Source: Vanilla planifolia
Taxonomy: Eukaryota > Streptophyta > Magnoliopsida > Asparagales > Orchidaceae
Direction of reading: 5' to 3'
Length of the DNA: 64,000 bases
Assembly: GCA_023846275.1 (NCBI GenBank)
Contig: JAIUJO010000086.1
Location: 992,690 to 1,056,689, forward strand
Shown here: positions 25,176 through 40,100 of the stretch, piece by piece
Layout of the letters: each line of letters opens with the position of its first letter
How positions within the stretch are numbered: position 1 is the stretch's first letter
Position numbers and translations under genes: made by a program
Notes under the pieces: generated by a model
What the model was told of the DNA's origin: nothing
Databases searched by the model: none
Seen by the model: only the letters and a program-made list of their open reading frames with translations

Positions 25176-28100
25176 ATACAATTAGATGCACATACTAGAT
25201 TGAGAAAATGACACCAAAACTCTTTAAACAATTTTAAATTAGCATATAACTCATGAATTCTGATTTAATTGACTATAAATGTAATAGAAATGGATTAAAT
25301 CACTTTTGAGTGAATAGGTGTAGCTAACTCCAAACAATACACATACTACACATTCCAAGGAAGATCTTATTAAGCAATAATGATCCATCATTCATGTAAC
25401 GTGGGATAAAAACCTATATTTGTTTCATGCAACTATAGTTAATATTGTGAGAGTTATTTTGCCATCTAATTACACAATTACGTTATCAAATAATCGTGTT
25501 CACATCCTCATTTGAACATCTAATTATGTATGTCATCCAATCGCACAATTTTCTGATCTAAACATTAGATCTAAATTTGAACATCACATCCCAAATCAAA
25601 TATAATAATCCAAATCAATTCCTAATTTCTAAGTAATGCTTATTTAATTTAGTTGTTTTATCATGCATTTTGGTATAAAGAGGTAAAGGAGGCTTCTAAT
25701 GGAGCATCTCCTATGTAACAACATTTTTAAGAGTTTTTTTGAAATATTGCGATTTTTATAATTTATTATTACTAACTAAGTAATGAATTTGAAAAATATT
25801 TTTTTCCATTAAATAAGTGATTCTTAAACAAAATTGTCTACCAAAATTTTCACAAAATCTAAAAAATAATTTTCATTTCATGACATTGAAGTTGTTAGCA
25901 TACAGTGCTTGTTCTAACTTCTTTATGGTATGCTTTTCAATCATCATACTGCTAATCTCTCATTTTTTCTCTAATCAACGATGTTCTAAACTTTCTTTAT
26001 TTTTAATTCAGTAAATCAAAGTACATTTACCTCATTAAAAATTTTTCAATTAGTGGTTTTTTATTTGTATTAATTACAATTTTGTGTCACTGAAGCATTT
26101 TATTATTTATGTTTTATATTTATTATGTTATAAGAATATAGTATAATATTTCTATTACTTCATTGTTATGTTTCCTTTATTTTTGTTAAGGTCACTTGTA
26201 AGATTGATTTTAAATAAAAATAATTGATAATCATTTATGTGTATTTTCTATATTTGTTAATTTTTTAATAACTTTTATTAAATTTTATTATTAAAAAATC
26301 AATGTATCTTAAAATAAAACTAATACCTTTTTAAAATTAAAATTTGTTAATAATGACCTTTAAAGATGTACTAAAGTTTATTTAAAAAATTAATTTAAAG
26401 CATTTTTTAAAATATTCTCTAAGCAATAAAAATTTTTATTCCAAAAAACTCATGTCCATTGTACTACACCAAACTAGATAGAGTGCATATAAAACTATAT
26501 AAATCATATTAGTATTTTTCTATTTCTTCATTATGTGACAAAGAAATGTATCAAGGATCTTTCAACAAGTTTGGGTCAACTTGATAGTGGACTAGATAGT
26601 AAAATTAGGACATGGAGTGGAATTAGATTATGGTTGAAATTGATGTTGCATGCTTATGATTATTGTTAGTCACCCATTGAATTGTCCAAAATGTTGGATG
26701 AAATAGTTGTATGGGGTCAATAGACTATTTGATAAATCATTTTTAACCCAATCTAATAAGTTAAAGATGATTTAAGAAATTCAATTGAAGTAGGGTAAGC
26801 ACATTGGAATGCCACCAAAAGAAACACATGGGCTAATTGCTTCAATTATGGTGGACACATATAAAAAAAATAATATGCACATTATTTTCATGATTTCTAA
26901 ATAATTTGGATGGTACAAAAAAACTTTTACAAAAAATAATATAGGCAATCTACAAAGTTGAACTATGTATTTTAATTCGTTTATGATAACACAATAAAAA
27001 TCATATTTTTGGTTTACTATAATATCGAAGTGAAAAGTAATGATAAATGGTATATTGCCAATCTATTTAGTAATGTCATGTGCTTTGTGCAAGCTACTAC
27101 AGATGAATTGTGATTTCATATTGTAATGGTTCTAAATTTACTAGACTTAATCGAGAGATTTATTATAAATCTTTTTTTACCTTACATTACATAGGATATA
27201 TCCATACATTTTTCAAGTAGTCATACTAATTGAATAAAATAATCATACTAAAAAGTTTGTAAATGTGAAAGAAATTTAGATAACTCCAACGATTAAACAA
27301 TAACTCGAATGTTTAGATAATTAGACAAATTTAATACTCTTTTTCATTTGGGATAATCATGAATATAATAATTTTTTTTTATTTTAATTTGGCTCTAATT
27401 CCCTACTATGTTGTATTTTGAATAGAATTTCTTACTAATAAATAAGTCAGTATAATCTTGATATATGATAATTATGTTTTACTTTAGTCTTTTTTTCTTA
27501 TTACAAAACATATTTCTAGCTTTCTTTTTCTTAATATCATATTTTTTAATACGTTTGCATCTATGACAATTTTTTAAAATAATATAACATTGTTTTAATA
27601 CTTTAATTTATTTTTTTAATTTATCATTCTTTCTGTTTTGACTTTTTTCAAAACTTTTCAAAACATTTTTTCATGCCATTTGAAAAATTATGCAAAATAA
27701 TTTGAAGTTGGTACACATTTAGTAAATCTTATTACTTCATCTCTTTCCTAAAAAAATTTAATTAAATTATTGTATAGAAAATGATTCTTTTCTTAACTTA
27801 TACTAACAATTTGGTTTACCTTTTTGTCAATTTTTATGTGTGTTATCACTTATTATTTTTTTACTTTGAAATATAATTTCTATTTAAATTTGGCATTTCC
27901 CATTCACTTTACGAAAATCCAAATTTTGTTATGGAATTTATGCATATACGTTGAACATTTTAAACGCCGAACAACAAAAGATATTTTTTTGCTTTTCATT
28001 GTTTTTAAAGTTTCTCATTTCATTGATATAGTTCTCATTTTTTTGTATTTTTAAAACTTATTTTTTATTAATATCTTTTCATAATTTTGATTAATTTAAT

Positions 28101-31100
28101 TATTTAATAGAGAAATATAATTTTCTATCTATGATCTTACAATTTGTTTTACATTTGTTTACTTATTAAGCTCAGATTACACCAAAATATATTTTTCACA
28201 AGCAAATACATCCCATTAATATTAAAAAATATTAATAATGTTAAATATACTTAATCCTTACATTTATGTATTATATATTTGCTATATTTCAATTGTACAA
28301 AAAATTATTTGTTAGCATTTTCAATATTTTATGTCATTATTGTAAAAAAAATCCTAACATATTGAAGTTTATATGAAATTATCCAACAATGAAAACAATA
28401 ATAATACTAAGGATAATGAATATTAAAAATATTTCAAATTACTTTGTAACATAGAAAGAAAAAGTATTCTTAGTTAACTAATCTTGTTAAGTATTCAAGT
28501 TTACTAAAAATTGTAAAACGAAGTAACAATAGAACTTTAAGATAGTGTTTTTTAATAAAAATATAATATAACCATAAAAAGAAAATAAGATATTTACTTA
28601 TTTGATATAATAGTTGAGGAAATTATGATTGTTTATAGCCAAGAAAATAATAAAAAATAAAATATTCAATAGATAAAATTTTAAAATAAAATACCAAAAT
28701 CTATTCCCAAAAAATATAATTTTTGACAAAAACATTGACAATATAATATTAAAAAAAAATATGTATCATAATGATTTTTAAAAAAAGTTGTACAAAATAA
28801 TAAATGTGTTATTTATTTTTCCCAAAAAAATTGCCAAAACAATGCTAGTAATGAATATTAAATGTAAAATACTGTATAACAAAGGGGTTTAATGAAAATA
28901 AAAGGTAAAACATTATTGTGTAGAGGAAATAAAAAATGTGTTCATGAAAATAAAAATTACTAGAAGGACAAAAAATGAAAAATCATATAAAGAAAAATAA
29001 TTTTTAATTATTAATGCTAGCACGCTTAACATGTTATAAAAGTTTTTTTGGTTAATTGAATCATAAATAATTTTTTATTATAGACAATGTTTAAATAAAA
29101 TAAAATTAGTTTGTTTAAAACATTTAATATTTTAAAAACCATTTAAAATATATTAATAAGATGTATTTTTATAAATCACAATGATAACAAATATGTTCAT
29201 ATAGGTATAACAACTCTAGAGCATTGTAATTTGTTATAACTGTTAAGATAATTGCATCTTGAACCTTTAAATAATTTTATCAATTATTATTTCAAAAATT
29301 AATCTTATTATCAAATATTAATCTTATTATCTAAAATTTATTGGGTCACCTATGAATGGCAAACATATAGCAAAAATAATATATTCAACATTTTCAAAAT
29401 AAGGATGTACATAAACATGTAAAATTGAAAATTGTTTTGATAAAAAGAAGTCTAGTTCTTGAAAAGAATTAGAAAATAATTTTAAAAAGACATTATATTA
29501 GAATAACTTTTCTAAAATATAATATATAAGAAAATGTATTGTAGTTATTTGATTCAGTTATATTTTATGATAAAATAAATTTCAAAAACAAAATAAAAAC
29601 ATTAAATGAATTATTTGAATGACATGTGAAAATTAACTTTAACAAAAAATGACAAGTTTTAAAAATTATGTATCACAAAACAAGTTTTTTTTTTATTTTA
29701 AATGTGTTTTACAAATTTGACATTGTAAATAATAAACAAATTTTAAAAAAAATTATAAAATATCAAATTATAATTTAAAAAATTATTGAGATACCTAACT
29801 CATTAAAAAAATTAAAATATTCTAAATACTTATCTAATTCTACAAAAAAATACTAGATTAATTATCAACACCGCACAATTATTTTAAAATGCAGAAAATT
29901 GAAAAAATACTAACATAAAGGAAAATCATTAAATTATCATATGTTCAAATTATTAAAACAAGTTAAAACCACAATTTCTTTACCAAACAATTGTTGTAAT
30001 AATAATTTAAAACATTTATAGTGAAATCCTCAACATTTGAAAAGAGGTGCAAAATGTTAAAAATAAAATACTTTTGGGGATAAAATGTCGCAAAAAAATC
30101 CAAACAAATAACAACATTTGGGTTATATTTAATCATTCTTATAATAGATATAGAGAAGGCATATTATTGAATCCATTTGCCCGTCATATTGTTAGGCTAA
30201 TGTAACATTTGGTTATTATAGACGTCGTATGGTTGCATTGTAGAGTTCATTTCAAAATATATTTACAAAAAAAAGATTAATTATAATAAATGAAAGTGAA
30301 TACTTGCATTCATAATCCATACAACGTTTGCATCATTTGTCAAACATTGTCATCATTAAAATGGAAGTTCTAAAATATATCATTGAAAAACTTAAAAACA
30401 AATATTTAAATTTTAATAATTTGACACAATTATTTCACAAAAAGTTTTATAAAAAAATAAATGTAAATATTAAGTGATAGAAGAAAATAAAAAAATATTA
30501 AATACATGGAAAGTTTGAAAACATTAAAAATAATACCGTAGTATAATGATTACAAGTACTACAAATATTTTTTAAAAATTACAAAGAAAAAGAAAACAAG
30601 TCATGTTATGTTAGTTTCAACTAGAATATAATATATACTTTTCATAAATTATAAGAAACCCTACTGATCAATCAATCATGGACATGGCGTTATTAAAAAA
30701 ATTAGTAAAAACAAAAACATTAATTAAAAAGATCCTATTGAATCATTTACCAATGAACAAATAATTAATAAAAAAGATTTTTAAACAACATATATTTGAT
30801 TATTAAGCGTGTGCAATTTAAGAATTAAAAAGATAAAAAAATTAAAAGAAGTCACTAATCTTTGAGAAATTAAAAACAGAAAAATTATTAATTTTTGCAA
30901 GAAAAAAATAATTATAGTGGCGTAACAATTGCAAATATCTTTTTTAAAAAGGAAATTTTAAATATGTTGGAATAAAAAAGTTATAGATTAATGAAGAAAG
31001 TTGGCTCATTTTGTTAATAAAATAAAAATAAATTAAGTTGAATAATATAAATGATAATATTTGAAATTTATTTTGGATGTTAAAAAAATTTTTATAGTGT

Positions 31101-31330
31101 ATAAAAAATTTTATTATACAAAAGTTTCATTTATGCTATATTATTATAAGAAAGTTCTTAACAATTTTGAGGAAGCAATATATAAGGATTTTTGGTGATT
31201 TGATAAAACTATTTTTCACATTTAACCCTAATCAATTGAAATAGTGATGAAAGAGCATCTATTGTTAGCATGAACATACAATCACTGGTGTCACAAAAAT
31301 TCAGTAAGTTTGTTGGTTTAAAATTTAATT
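25175..31330. other. AT-rich DNA with a strand-skew switch, no gene
   Basis: No domain or RNA gene was recognised. From about 27,360 to 28,100 the + strand is T-rich; from about 28,350 to 31,100 it is strongly A-rich. A stretch at 26,460-27,150 is less AT-rich; its + strand contains NTWANCFNYGGHI near 26,830, faintly like a gag zinc knuckle, which I did not accept. Around 25,450-25,620 there are repeated 'CATCTAATTACACAATT'-like words similar to those near 44 kb. Confidence 0.5.
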
Positions 31331-31334
31331 AAAC

Positions 31335-31715
31335 TTGCTTAAAAAATACATAAGTTTTATTTACTTGGATGTCTCAGTCACCATCCACCTTCACCCGTCA
31401 TTAATGCCACTATCAAAAGCTACTGAAAAGCCACTTTTCTCACACCCACTCAGCTTACTCCAATCCATGGAACTCAAAAACCACTCAATTCACACCAACA
31501 GGACAATGAACGTGTTGACTTCTTTACTCATTGATTATCTATAAACCATGCTGCCTGAAAGCAGACTTGAAACTTCAGTATGTCTCTTGTAGTGCTACTC
31601 ACAAAAACAGAAAATAAAAATGATGCACCAATCTGTCGGCGCGGCACAATTCATCCAGCTGTTTTGCCTTCGCTGTTGCCACCACTTAAAACATAGGACA
31701 AGTTTGTGAACTGCT
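31335..31715. other. GC-richer island of unknown nature
   Basis: This stretch of about 380 bases has clearly more G and C than anything within several kilobases, with CpG-bearing GTCGGCGCGGC at 31,637-31,647, in a window where CG is otherwise rare. A 69-codon open frame covers 31,335-31,544 (+). A second short frame begins with ATGATG at 31,620 and runs 29 codons (MMHQSVGAAQFIQLF...) to a stop at about 31,709. TCTATAAACC at 31,539-31,548 resembles a plant TATA box upstream of that ATG. I recognise no protein family. It could be a first-exon or promoter remnant of a low-copy gene or a younger insertion. Confidence 0.4.
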
Positions 31716-31898
31716 TAATTCGATAAATTTTATAATATTTTTAAATTTTTTTGAAAATAAATAATAAACATTTAATGTCCTTATAAAAAGGAGTACTCAC
31801 CTTATGAGATGAAAAAATGAAATAAAATTTTTTTTTATACATATTTCTATCTTTCTGAAAAAAGGTTATACAAACCCTAGTTGGAGAGATTCAAGCTT

Positions 31899-32028
31899 CC
31901 CTGCTTATGAGAGATAAGGATAGAATGCGATAAAGTTTCTACTGGAAAAGTTGACAACCTATTCCCTTGCGAGAAATAAAGATCAAAGTTGTGAGACTTT
32001 CTATTCAAAATGCTGTTAACTAAACAAA
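31899..32028. repeat. Two tandem degenerate copies of a ~65-bp unit
   Basis: The unit starting CCCTGCTTATGAGAGATAAG at 31,899 recurs as CCCTTGCGAGAAATAAAG at 31,964, each followed by a similar '..AAGTTGYGA.A.TTTCTA' tail. The copies differ at many positions, so the duplication is old. No gene is associated. Confidence 0.6.
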
Positions 32029-32029
32029 C

Positions 32030-35000
32030 TCTTACTTTCACTAATACTTATAACTCTTCATCCACCATTTTACTCTCATGATCTAATCATCAAACCACCA
32101 TCTTCCTTAAAAAAATATTGTAAATCATATCCTATTATGTTATTACCCATTTAAGCTAAGCTCCCCATTAACCCAAAAACCACCACCTCATTACCATTTC
32201 TATCTTTGGTACGATAAACAGTAATGCTATGAAAAAATAACATATCATCACCAAAAAGAAGTGCCCTTTTAGTAATTTTTATTTTCTTAGTAATCCAAAG
32301 TTGAAAGAGTTTTTTCTATTAAAGTACTTTATCAAGAGATTATCTTAAATTTTTTATTTTATTTAAGAAAAATTAGATGTTAAAAAAACTATTTTGTATG
32401 ATTTTATATTTAATACTAAAGATGTTGTCATCTACTCAACTTAATAATCTATACTACAATTTTGAAACGCTAATCTTTAAATGTTTTTAAAATATCACAT
32501 ACTCAACTTATCCCTAATTAATGCACATCTTTTCATATTTTATAATAATCTATTAAACATCTCAACTAATGTAGACTCCAATTTTGACTATCATAGAAGT
32601 ATAAATTTGGTCTATATAAAATAGGCTTCCATTAGTAATAACATTGTTTTATTATTGCCAATTGGAGCATAGCCTTTCAAACAACATCTTTGTTACCCTG
32701 GCAAGCTTGTCGTTCCTTTTACAAAATAGTATATTTTTACCAAAGGCAAAATGAGAGCCATTTTACACAAGTCTATTACATTTATGACAATCACCAGGTA
32801 TAAGTCACCTCAATCAAAATAGTGCAATGCAGTATACACAATTACTACAATAATTTATTTAATTCACAAAAAAAAATGACCTAATAACTATATACAATGA
32901 AAGGATATTGCCAAGTTAATATGTGAAACTTCAATATAATAGCTAAGTTAACAACGTAAATCTAAATATAATAACAATAAAGCCAACTATCCATTTTATT
33001 GTTTTATATGTAAGATGATTTAATAATAGATTGATTGCCATATTCTTTCAAAAATTAATTCCATTTATACATATAAAAGGGATATATGAAAATCGAGAAA
33101 TTCTAGCAACTAAATCTCATTTTTAAAGAAATTAATAAGCATTAAATTATAATTTCTTGTTATAATTTCCTATCCAATCTATTCTATTTTGAATATCTCA
33201 ATGTTTCTTACTTATACATGTATCTTATAACATACAATTACGCAAAACTACCTTAACTAATTTTTTAACTCTTAAGAAAATATTGTATATTGCAAGAATA
33301 TAGTATATAATATGTTGTAGAAGAAGCACACCATAGTAATCATGAATGATTGTGATTACATGAAAAGTAGACAAAAGAAGAAATACACAAATATGCTGAA
33401 AAAATGCCCAAATTTACAAATGTAATTCATATATGAGTCTATTTCTTAATGGCACGACATTAGTATTGTACTAGTATAATTGAAATCTAACTATATGTCA
33501 TTTGTAAGATTTATCATACCAGTACGATTACGTAGTATAGTCTTACTACAATACACATTTCAATTCAATTAATCTGATTATACTTGTATGACCTTAAGAT
33601 CATAAAAGCACTAATAAATTAGCTCACTTATAAATTAAGTCCTCAACCCTTAGCTCATAACTATTTATTTTACATTGGCAATGACCTTATTGTATTTATG
33701 CAACATTTAAAACTTTACATCACATAATATTTGTTAGCTTGACATATAATTATAAAATGATTACATCATATTGTAAAACCTTTGATATAATCTCATATGA
33801 ACTTGTAGTATTACACACCTTAACACAATACAAATAGTGTAATTGATGCATGTCTCGCATGATCACATTTGACTTAATCATTCTTTGATGCCATGAAATG
33901 TAGATCATATAATAAGATATTTGAATGGTATAAACAAATGAGGCATAAGTAATATGTTATTTTTATATGTTTTGAAAATTATGGTAGTTGATCCATTTAG
34001 CACTTGAAATCGATATAATAAATGTATATTAGGTTCCATTTATATGAATGAAAATATGTTTTAAATACATTCTTTTATTCAACTAAATTTAACATTCATG
34101 AGTATTATAATACTATCATATTTATCATACAAATATAAATTGATTAGTTTTATAATTCTAACAAAAATAAAGTGTATATTATCAGTTGTTTATAGGCAAC
34201 TATTTTATCTAGCGCTTAGAAAATGACTACATAACTTAAAAGTAGAGATATACTTGAACAAAGCTAGCAATACTCATTAACCAATCTTCAGAAGTTAATT
34301 ATTCCATGTACGCTTGATTGAGCTTTTTAGTTGATTAATCAATATTTGATTTTGTGTTGCAAGAGTTAAAAATCACTCAAAATAATCATTAATGAAAAAC
34401 AATGAGATTTCTTTGGCATCAAAAAAGTATTTGGTAAACAATGTTCAATAATTAGAATTATTCATGTTTCTCAAAAATTTGTGTCATTCAAGAGTTTTAA
34501 TAGTATTGAAAATATCATAATGATTTATTGCATATGCAAAAGTTAATTCTTCAAAGAGGTATAGTTGGTTTTTGTTATATTTCAATAAAAAGGGTTATAA
34601 TGACATATGGAACAAAAAATGTGAAAGCCAAATGAAGAACATCATCATTATAGTAAACTACTTCAAATATTTGCAAACCAATATGAAAGTTTCATAATAA
34701 TGGAAAAAGTATTCCAAGAATTCAAAAAAATAATAAGATAATATAAACCTCAACATATTGAAAGCTATGCATAAAACATATTTATTAAAAATGTTAAATC
34801 ATTGAAAAAAATAATTACATAGAGTTAAAGGTTTTTTTTCAATTTTGTGCCTACAAAATATTATAAGAATGAACTTAACAATTCAAATATGCAATCTATG
34901 TCACTAAGGAAATTAGCAAAAACAATTAAAGAAATTGAAATTTATCTTAACCTATCTACTTTAAAATGCAATCAAATATTTTTGTAATATATTTATAAAT
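32030..35000. other. Unassigned intergenic DNA
   Basis: AT-rich but with a more even mix of bases than the flanking blocks. No open frame, domain, LTR edge or RNA gene was recognised on either strand. Confidence 0.5.
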
Positions 35001-36638
35001 ATTTATTATACAAAATATGCTTTTTATTTTATAATATACGAAAAATATTCATAAGTGTTAATGAAAGGATCTTTGTGATGTATCTAAAAAAGTGTTAGTA
35101 AAAGAAAAGGATCATTAACAACCAGAAAAATTAAAGTTATGCACATAACAAAATCTAAAATATTTTTGTTTATTTGAATATTAGATAAGAAAGTAAATTT
35201 TATAGACAAATTTAAGGAACAATAATATATAGAGCTATACAGACAAAAGAAAGTCTAAATTGCATAGATTTATATGAATTGCATTTAGAAGTGGTTGTTT
35301 TGTTTACAAATATGATAAGGTTTCAAAATATACAACATTTATTACTATAAGAATCATTAATGAGTTAGTATAAATAGAAAAAATATAAATATTTTACAAA
35401 AATGTTATCATATCTGACAATTAACTTATGAAAACTTATATTATCTCTAGTAAATAATATAAAAGTACAAGAAAAAATAATAACACTAATATAATAAACA
35501 TGTAAATTATTTTGTGTATTTTCACAAAATATTAACAAAAAGTTTCTCAATAATTAAATTTTGGAAAATTTAATATTATAATAAAAACATAAAACCTAAA
35601 ACTTTAGAAATACAAATATGAAGAAGCATAATGAAATACAATAAATGTTAGAAACTTTTTTGAGAATGAAATTATCATAAAAACTTAATTTTTTTTGGAC
35701 TAATAGAAATGTTTTATAACATAAAAAATTTAAAATAATTAATACACAAAAATAAATAACAAGTAAATAGATGGTGTAGACTTTTCACAAAATAGTAACT
35801 AATATTTCATAGTTAATGATGTTTTGCTAACGATTTAGAAGGTTTATGACCAAATTAATTAGTTTTTCTGCTTTATAGTACATCAACTTCGTATTAGGAG
35901 GACCACTATATACATATGACAAAATATTTTTTATGATTTAGTACATAGTTTTGATTAATGATTAAATAATGTTTGATCATTTGTATATATCATTATGAAA
36001 AGTCCTCCTTTTTATGAGAACATTATTATTACAATGTAAAATATTTTGTTTTTTTATTAATAAATATATATTTTACGCACTATTGCAACAGTGAATTGTT
36101 CTTGCTTTTAATCTTACTTTGTTTGTTATGTATTTATGAAATATTTCTTAACTATTTTAAATTTTTTTTCAATTTTTTTCAACAAATATTTCTTGCATTA
36201 TGAGAAAATTTGAATATTATCTTCTAGACAATAAATAAGTTTTAGTATTCCTTACTTTCTTATTTTAATTTAGCTGTCTAAAAAACATTTTTTTAAAAGT
36301 TTATCAAAGCATTACTGAACGGCAATTTTGAAATAATATATGTTTTCGTTGTTATATTTTCAAGGCCTTGAGTAGTATATAAATTTATTTCGTTTTTTAC
36401 ACAAATAACTTTATTTCAAATAATGGATATTTTATATTATTAAAAATATATAGTGGATTTATGTTTCCTAATTTTTATTGATTTAAATATTATGAAATAG
36501 AATTAGCTCTTAATTCTTCATTATTATGTTTTAAATTCTATTTTCTTCAATAAGAAGCCTTAATCCTCAATGTCTTTGAAGATTTATGGGATAGTTTTTC
36601 TGGCATTAAAATTTTTTATGCTTTGTTATTAAAAGAAT

Positions 36639-36681
36639 TTTATTGACAAACAATAAAACAAACTTTATTGACAAATAACAA
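36639..36681. repeat. Short tandem duplication, 25-bp unit
   Basis: TTTATTGACAAA begins at 36,639 and again at 36,664, followed by similar 'TAA.AAA' tails. Small local duplication. Confidence 0.55.
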
Positions 36682-37090
36682 AATATAATTAGTACATAAA
36701 TGATAAGGTGAATTAAGTAGTGTATGGAGAGAGCTATAATGTATTAAATGATCTAAAATATTTAATAATATGACGACAAAATTGTTTAATTATTTTGAAA
36801 CCTTATCAAAGAAGATACTTTAAATAAAACAAAAAATTAAAAAATTTTTAAAGCAAAAAATCTTTAATTATATGCATTTCATTTCATAGAAAGTATATCT
36901 TTTAAAAAAAATAAGTCTAACAAAAACACAAGTCAAATAGTATAAAACATTTAAAATAAAAAACAGTTATGCAATGAAAGTAAAAAAATCACTATGGTAA
37001 AGCAAAAAAATGAAATGCAAAAAGTGTATGGAAAAATGTAAGTATAGATAAAATTCAAAAATATAAAAATAAAAATTATCTAACATTAAA

Positions 37091-37166
37091 ATACACCTTA
37101 TTTTTCAAATTCTATGATTTAATAATAAATACACCTAATTTTTCAAATTCTATGTTTTAATAAAAC
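37091..37166. repeat. Tandem duplication, 38-bp unit
   Basis: ATACACCT at 37,091 and 37,129 each precede a nearly identical stretch with TTTTTCAAATTCTATG. Only a few bases differ between the two copies, so it is younger than the surrounding decay. Confidence 0.75.
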
Positions 37167-40100
37167 AAAAAATTAATAATGTTTTATCATATACTCATTT
37201 CGAAATCATTTGTTCAAAATTTAAATATTTTCATTAAATAAATAGCAATTATATTATTGATGTTTTAATTAAGATGTCACATTTTTGTAAAAATATAATA
37301 ACTAAATTGACTAAAGTAAAATGAATCAAGAAGTAAAACTAAAAGACATTGACATATTAAAAAATGTAAATATTGCAAACGTTATGAGATCACTAATTTG
37401 AACATCTTGTTTGAAATTTTTTTGGCATTATGGAAGTGTTTTTATACAATTTGCGTACGAAGATTGAATTTTTAAATTTTTTATTTACCTAAATATGATT
37501 GGTACTTGCATAATACTTTTATCGAAGTTGGACACTTGTTATTTTTTTCTTCATGTAAAATATTTTACTGGCAAATTAAGAATATTGATTTGAAAAATTT
37601 AGACGTGTTTTGTTTCTTATATTAAAAATATTAAAATTTTACAATTTAAGTAAAGTTAAACAATTATGAAGGAATAAAGAATAACCTGAGTGAAATAACA
37701 TTTAAAATATTAAATTTACTTCAAAAAGAAAAATATAATAATATCAAAAGTTATATGAAAAAGGATTATATAAATTAATAAATATTTGTTCATTTATAAT
37801 ATAATGAAAAATTTCCTAACCTATAAAACATATTCATACAAAAAAACTTTAAAAGATTAATATATTACGTTACTTGCAACTTTAAATATATTTGCAAATA
37901 TGCCAAAAACAATGTTGGTAATGTACAACAAATGAAAAAACTACTAGAGTTGATAAATTAATAAATAATAAAAATCGTAGCACCAACACATGTTTAAAGT
38001 TTGGAATTTTTTGACAAATATATTCAAAAAAATTTCAAAATAATTTAGTTATTTATAATATTTTTTGGAAAAATTATAACAAAATAATAATTATAATAGT
38101 AAACACCGTTTAGTATTTACAATTAAAAAAATTTTGTAAATAAATAATAACTTTTTTCACAAAATTTATTACAAATTATTCTCGTTAAACATGAAGGTAC
38201 TGGAAAAATAGGAAAAGTGGAACATTAAAGATAATAAACATAATATTGTATGCAACAATACAATCATGGTAAATGTACTGATATATTTACAATATAAAAT
38301 AAAAATTGAACATAAAGAATAGACTAGGGCATATAATGTTCACAATATGCAAAATGTAATATAATAATTTCGTAGAGCAATTCAATAATTGTGATTTCAC
38401 CACATGGAAAGAAGTATCAAAGAAAGAAAACTTTTAAACAAAAAAATAAATAACAATTAAAATTATTTGTGTAATAAAACATCAATATATGATGTTTTAT
38501 TATTATAATCCTAAGAAATATGTTTGTACACCTCCATATATTAAAACATTTATCATAATCAATAAAACTAAAAATGCAAATATTGATGCATAGAATTTTT
38601 AAGTTTTCAAAATTTTATGCATAATAAAATAAACATAAATTCTTTTGTTGTCTGTCAAACCTATTTTTGCTAACCAGTAGAAAATTTGTAATAAAAACCT
38701 TTCAAATTTAATATATAACATTAAAAGAGAAATAATTATTTAATAAAAAATACTATTATGAAAATAAAAATTATTTCAAATATTTAATTATATATAGAAG
38801 ATATAAAAATAAAAAAATCCATAACAAACTCTTAATATTAAATTTTAAAATGAGATTATTGTAAAACATAAATAAATTATTTTATTGAAATAAACTTAGT
38901 AAAAAAATTTTAAAAACTAAAAATATATATAACATGTGATATAAATAAAAAATGTAACATAAGAAAATATTTAATAGTTATATGCTATGTAGTGTATTGC
39001 ATATCTTCAAATTAGAAAATAATGAGATAGTCATTGATAACTATTCATCAGCCAGTTATTGTACTCACAACATGATACACTCAAGACACATTATAATATT
39101 TAGCATTAAGTAATTTTTATTTTAAAAAATAGTTTGGAACATTGTCAAATATGTCATTGCTAATAAAGACAGCATATTGGATCAATATATATATAGTTTT
39201 AATAATAGAAAAGAATCTTTTGTATTTAATTACATTTTGCAACATAAAAAATTACTTTAATATAAATATTAAAATATTACATATTATGTAATATATAAGA
39301 ATTTTAAATTCCATATGAATTTATAAATAATAATTTTTTCATAAATAAAAACTTGCCTAAAAATCATAATTCTTTGGAATAACTAAATTCAAAATATAAA
39401 TATAACAAGTAGAAATATATTAAAAATTTTAAAAATATCATCAATATAATTAATATTAATATATTAAAAAATATAAACTATTTTCAAAATATATGAATAA
39501 TAAACCTCTTCATACTACAAACATAAAACACCCATAATACAAATAAAAGATATTAAAAATTAAAACATATACAAAAAATTGCTAATGTAATAAATATTTA
39601 AAAATACTAAAAGTTATTACTATAAATGGTGTGCAAAAACTTTAGTGATGAAAAATAAATATATAAATTTAAATAAAAAAATGTAAAAAAACAATGATTA
39701 AGTACATGAAAAATTAAAAAGAATAATAAATTAGTGTTCTTTGTCTTATATAACCTTTAAAAGATATTTGTGATGACAAATAAGGGGAACACTCATGAAT
39801 ATGTCGTTGACATGTCTTCTTAATATTGAATATATTTCTTACTATTCATGCCAATTTTAAAATAATATTGAATAATCAAATTATATTATAGTCATTAAAG
39901 AAATAGAAATATTTATGTTAATTTTATTTGAAATGTGATATTCATTATTTTTTTATTAGTTTTTAATGTTTTTAGTTAATATTAAAAAATAATATTTTTT
40001 GAACTTTAAATAATTGAAGGTATTGTTTACTGTAATAGATTTTAACGTCTTGAAATATTTTATATTTTTTACATATTTATATGCTTTTTATGATAATTCT

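Noticed and set aside
26800..27090. Possible gag zinc knuckle (NCFNYGGHI) and protease-like WYIANLF on the + strand
   Set aside because: Only one of the knuckle cysteines is present, the protease DSG is absent, and no other gag or pol block occurs nearby.
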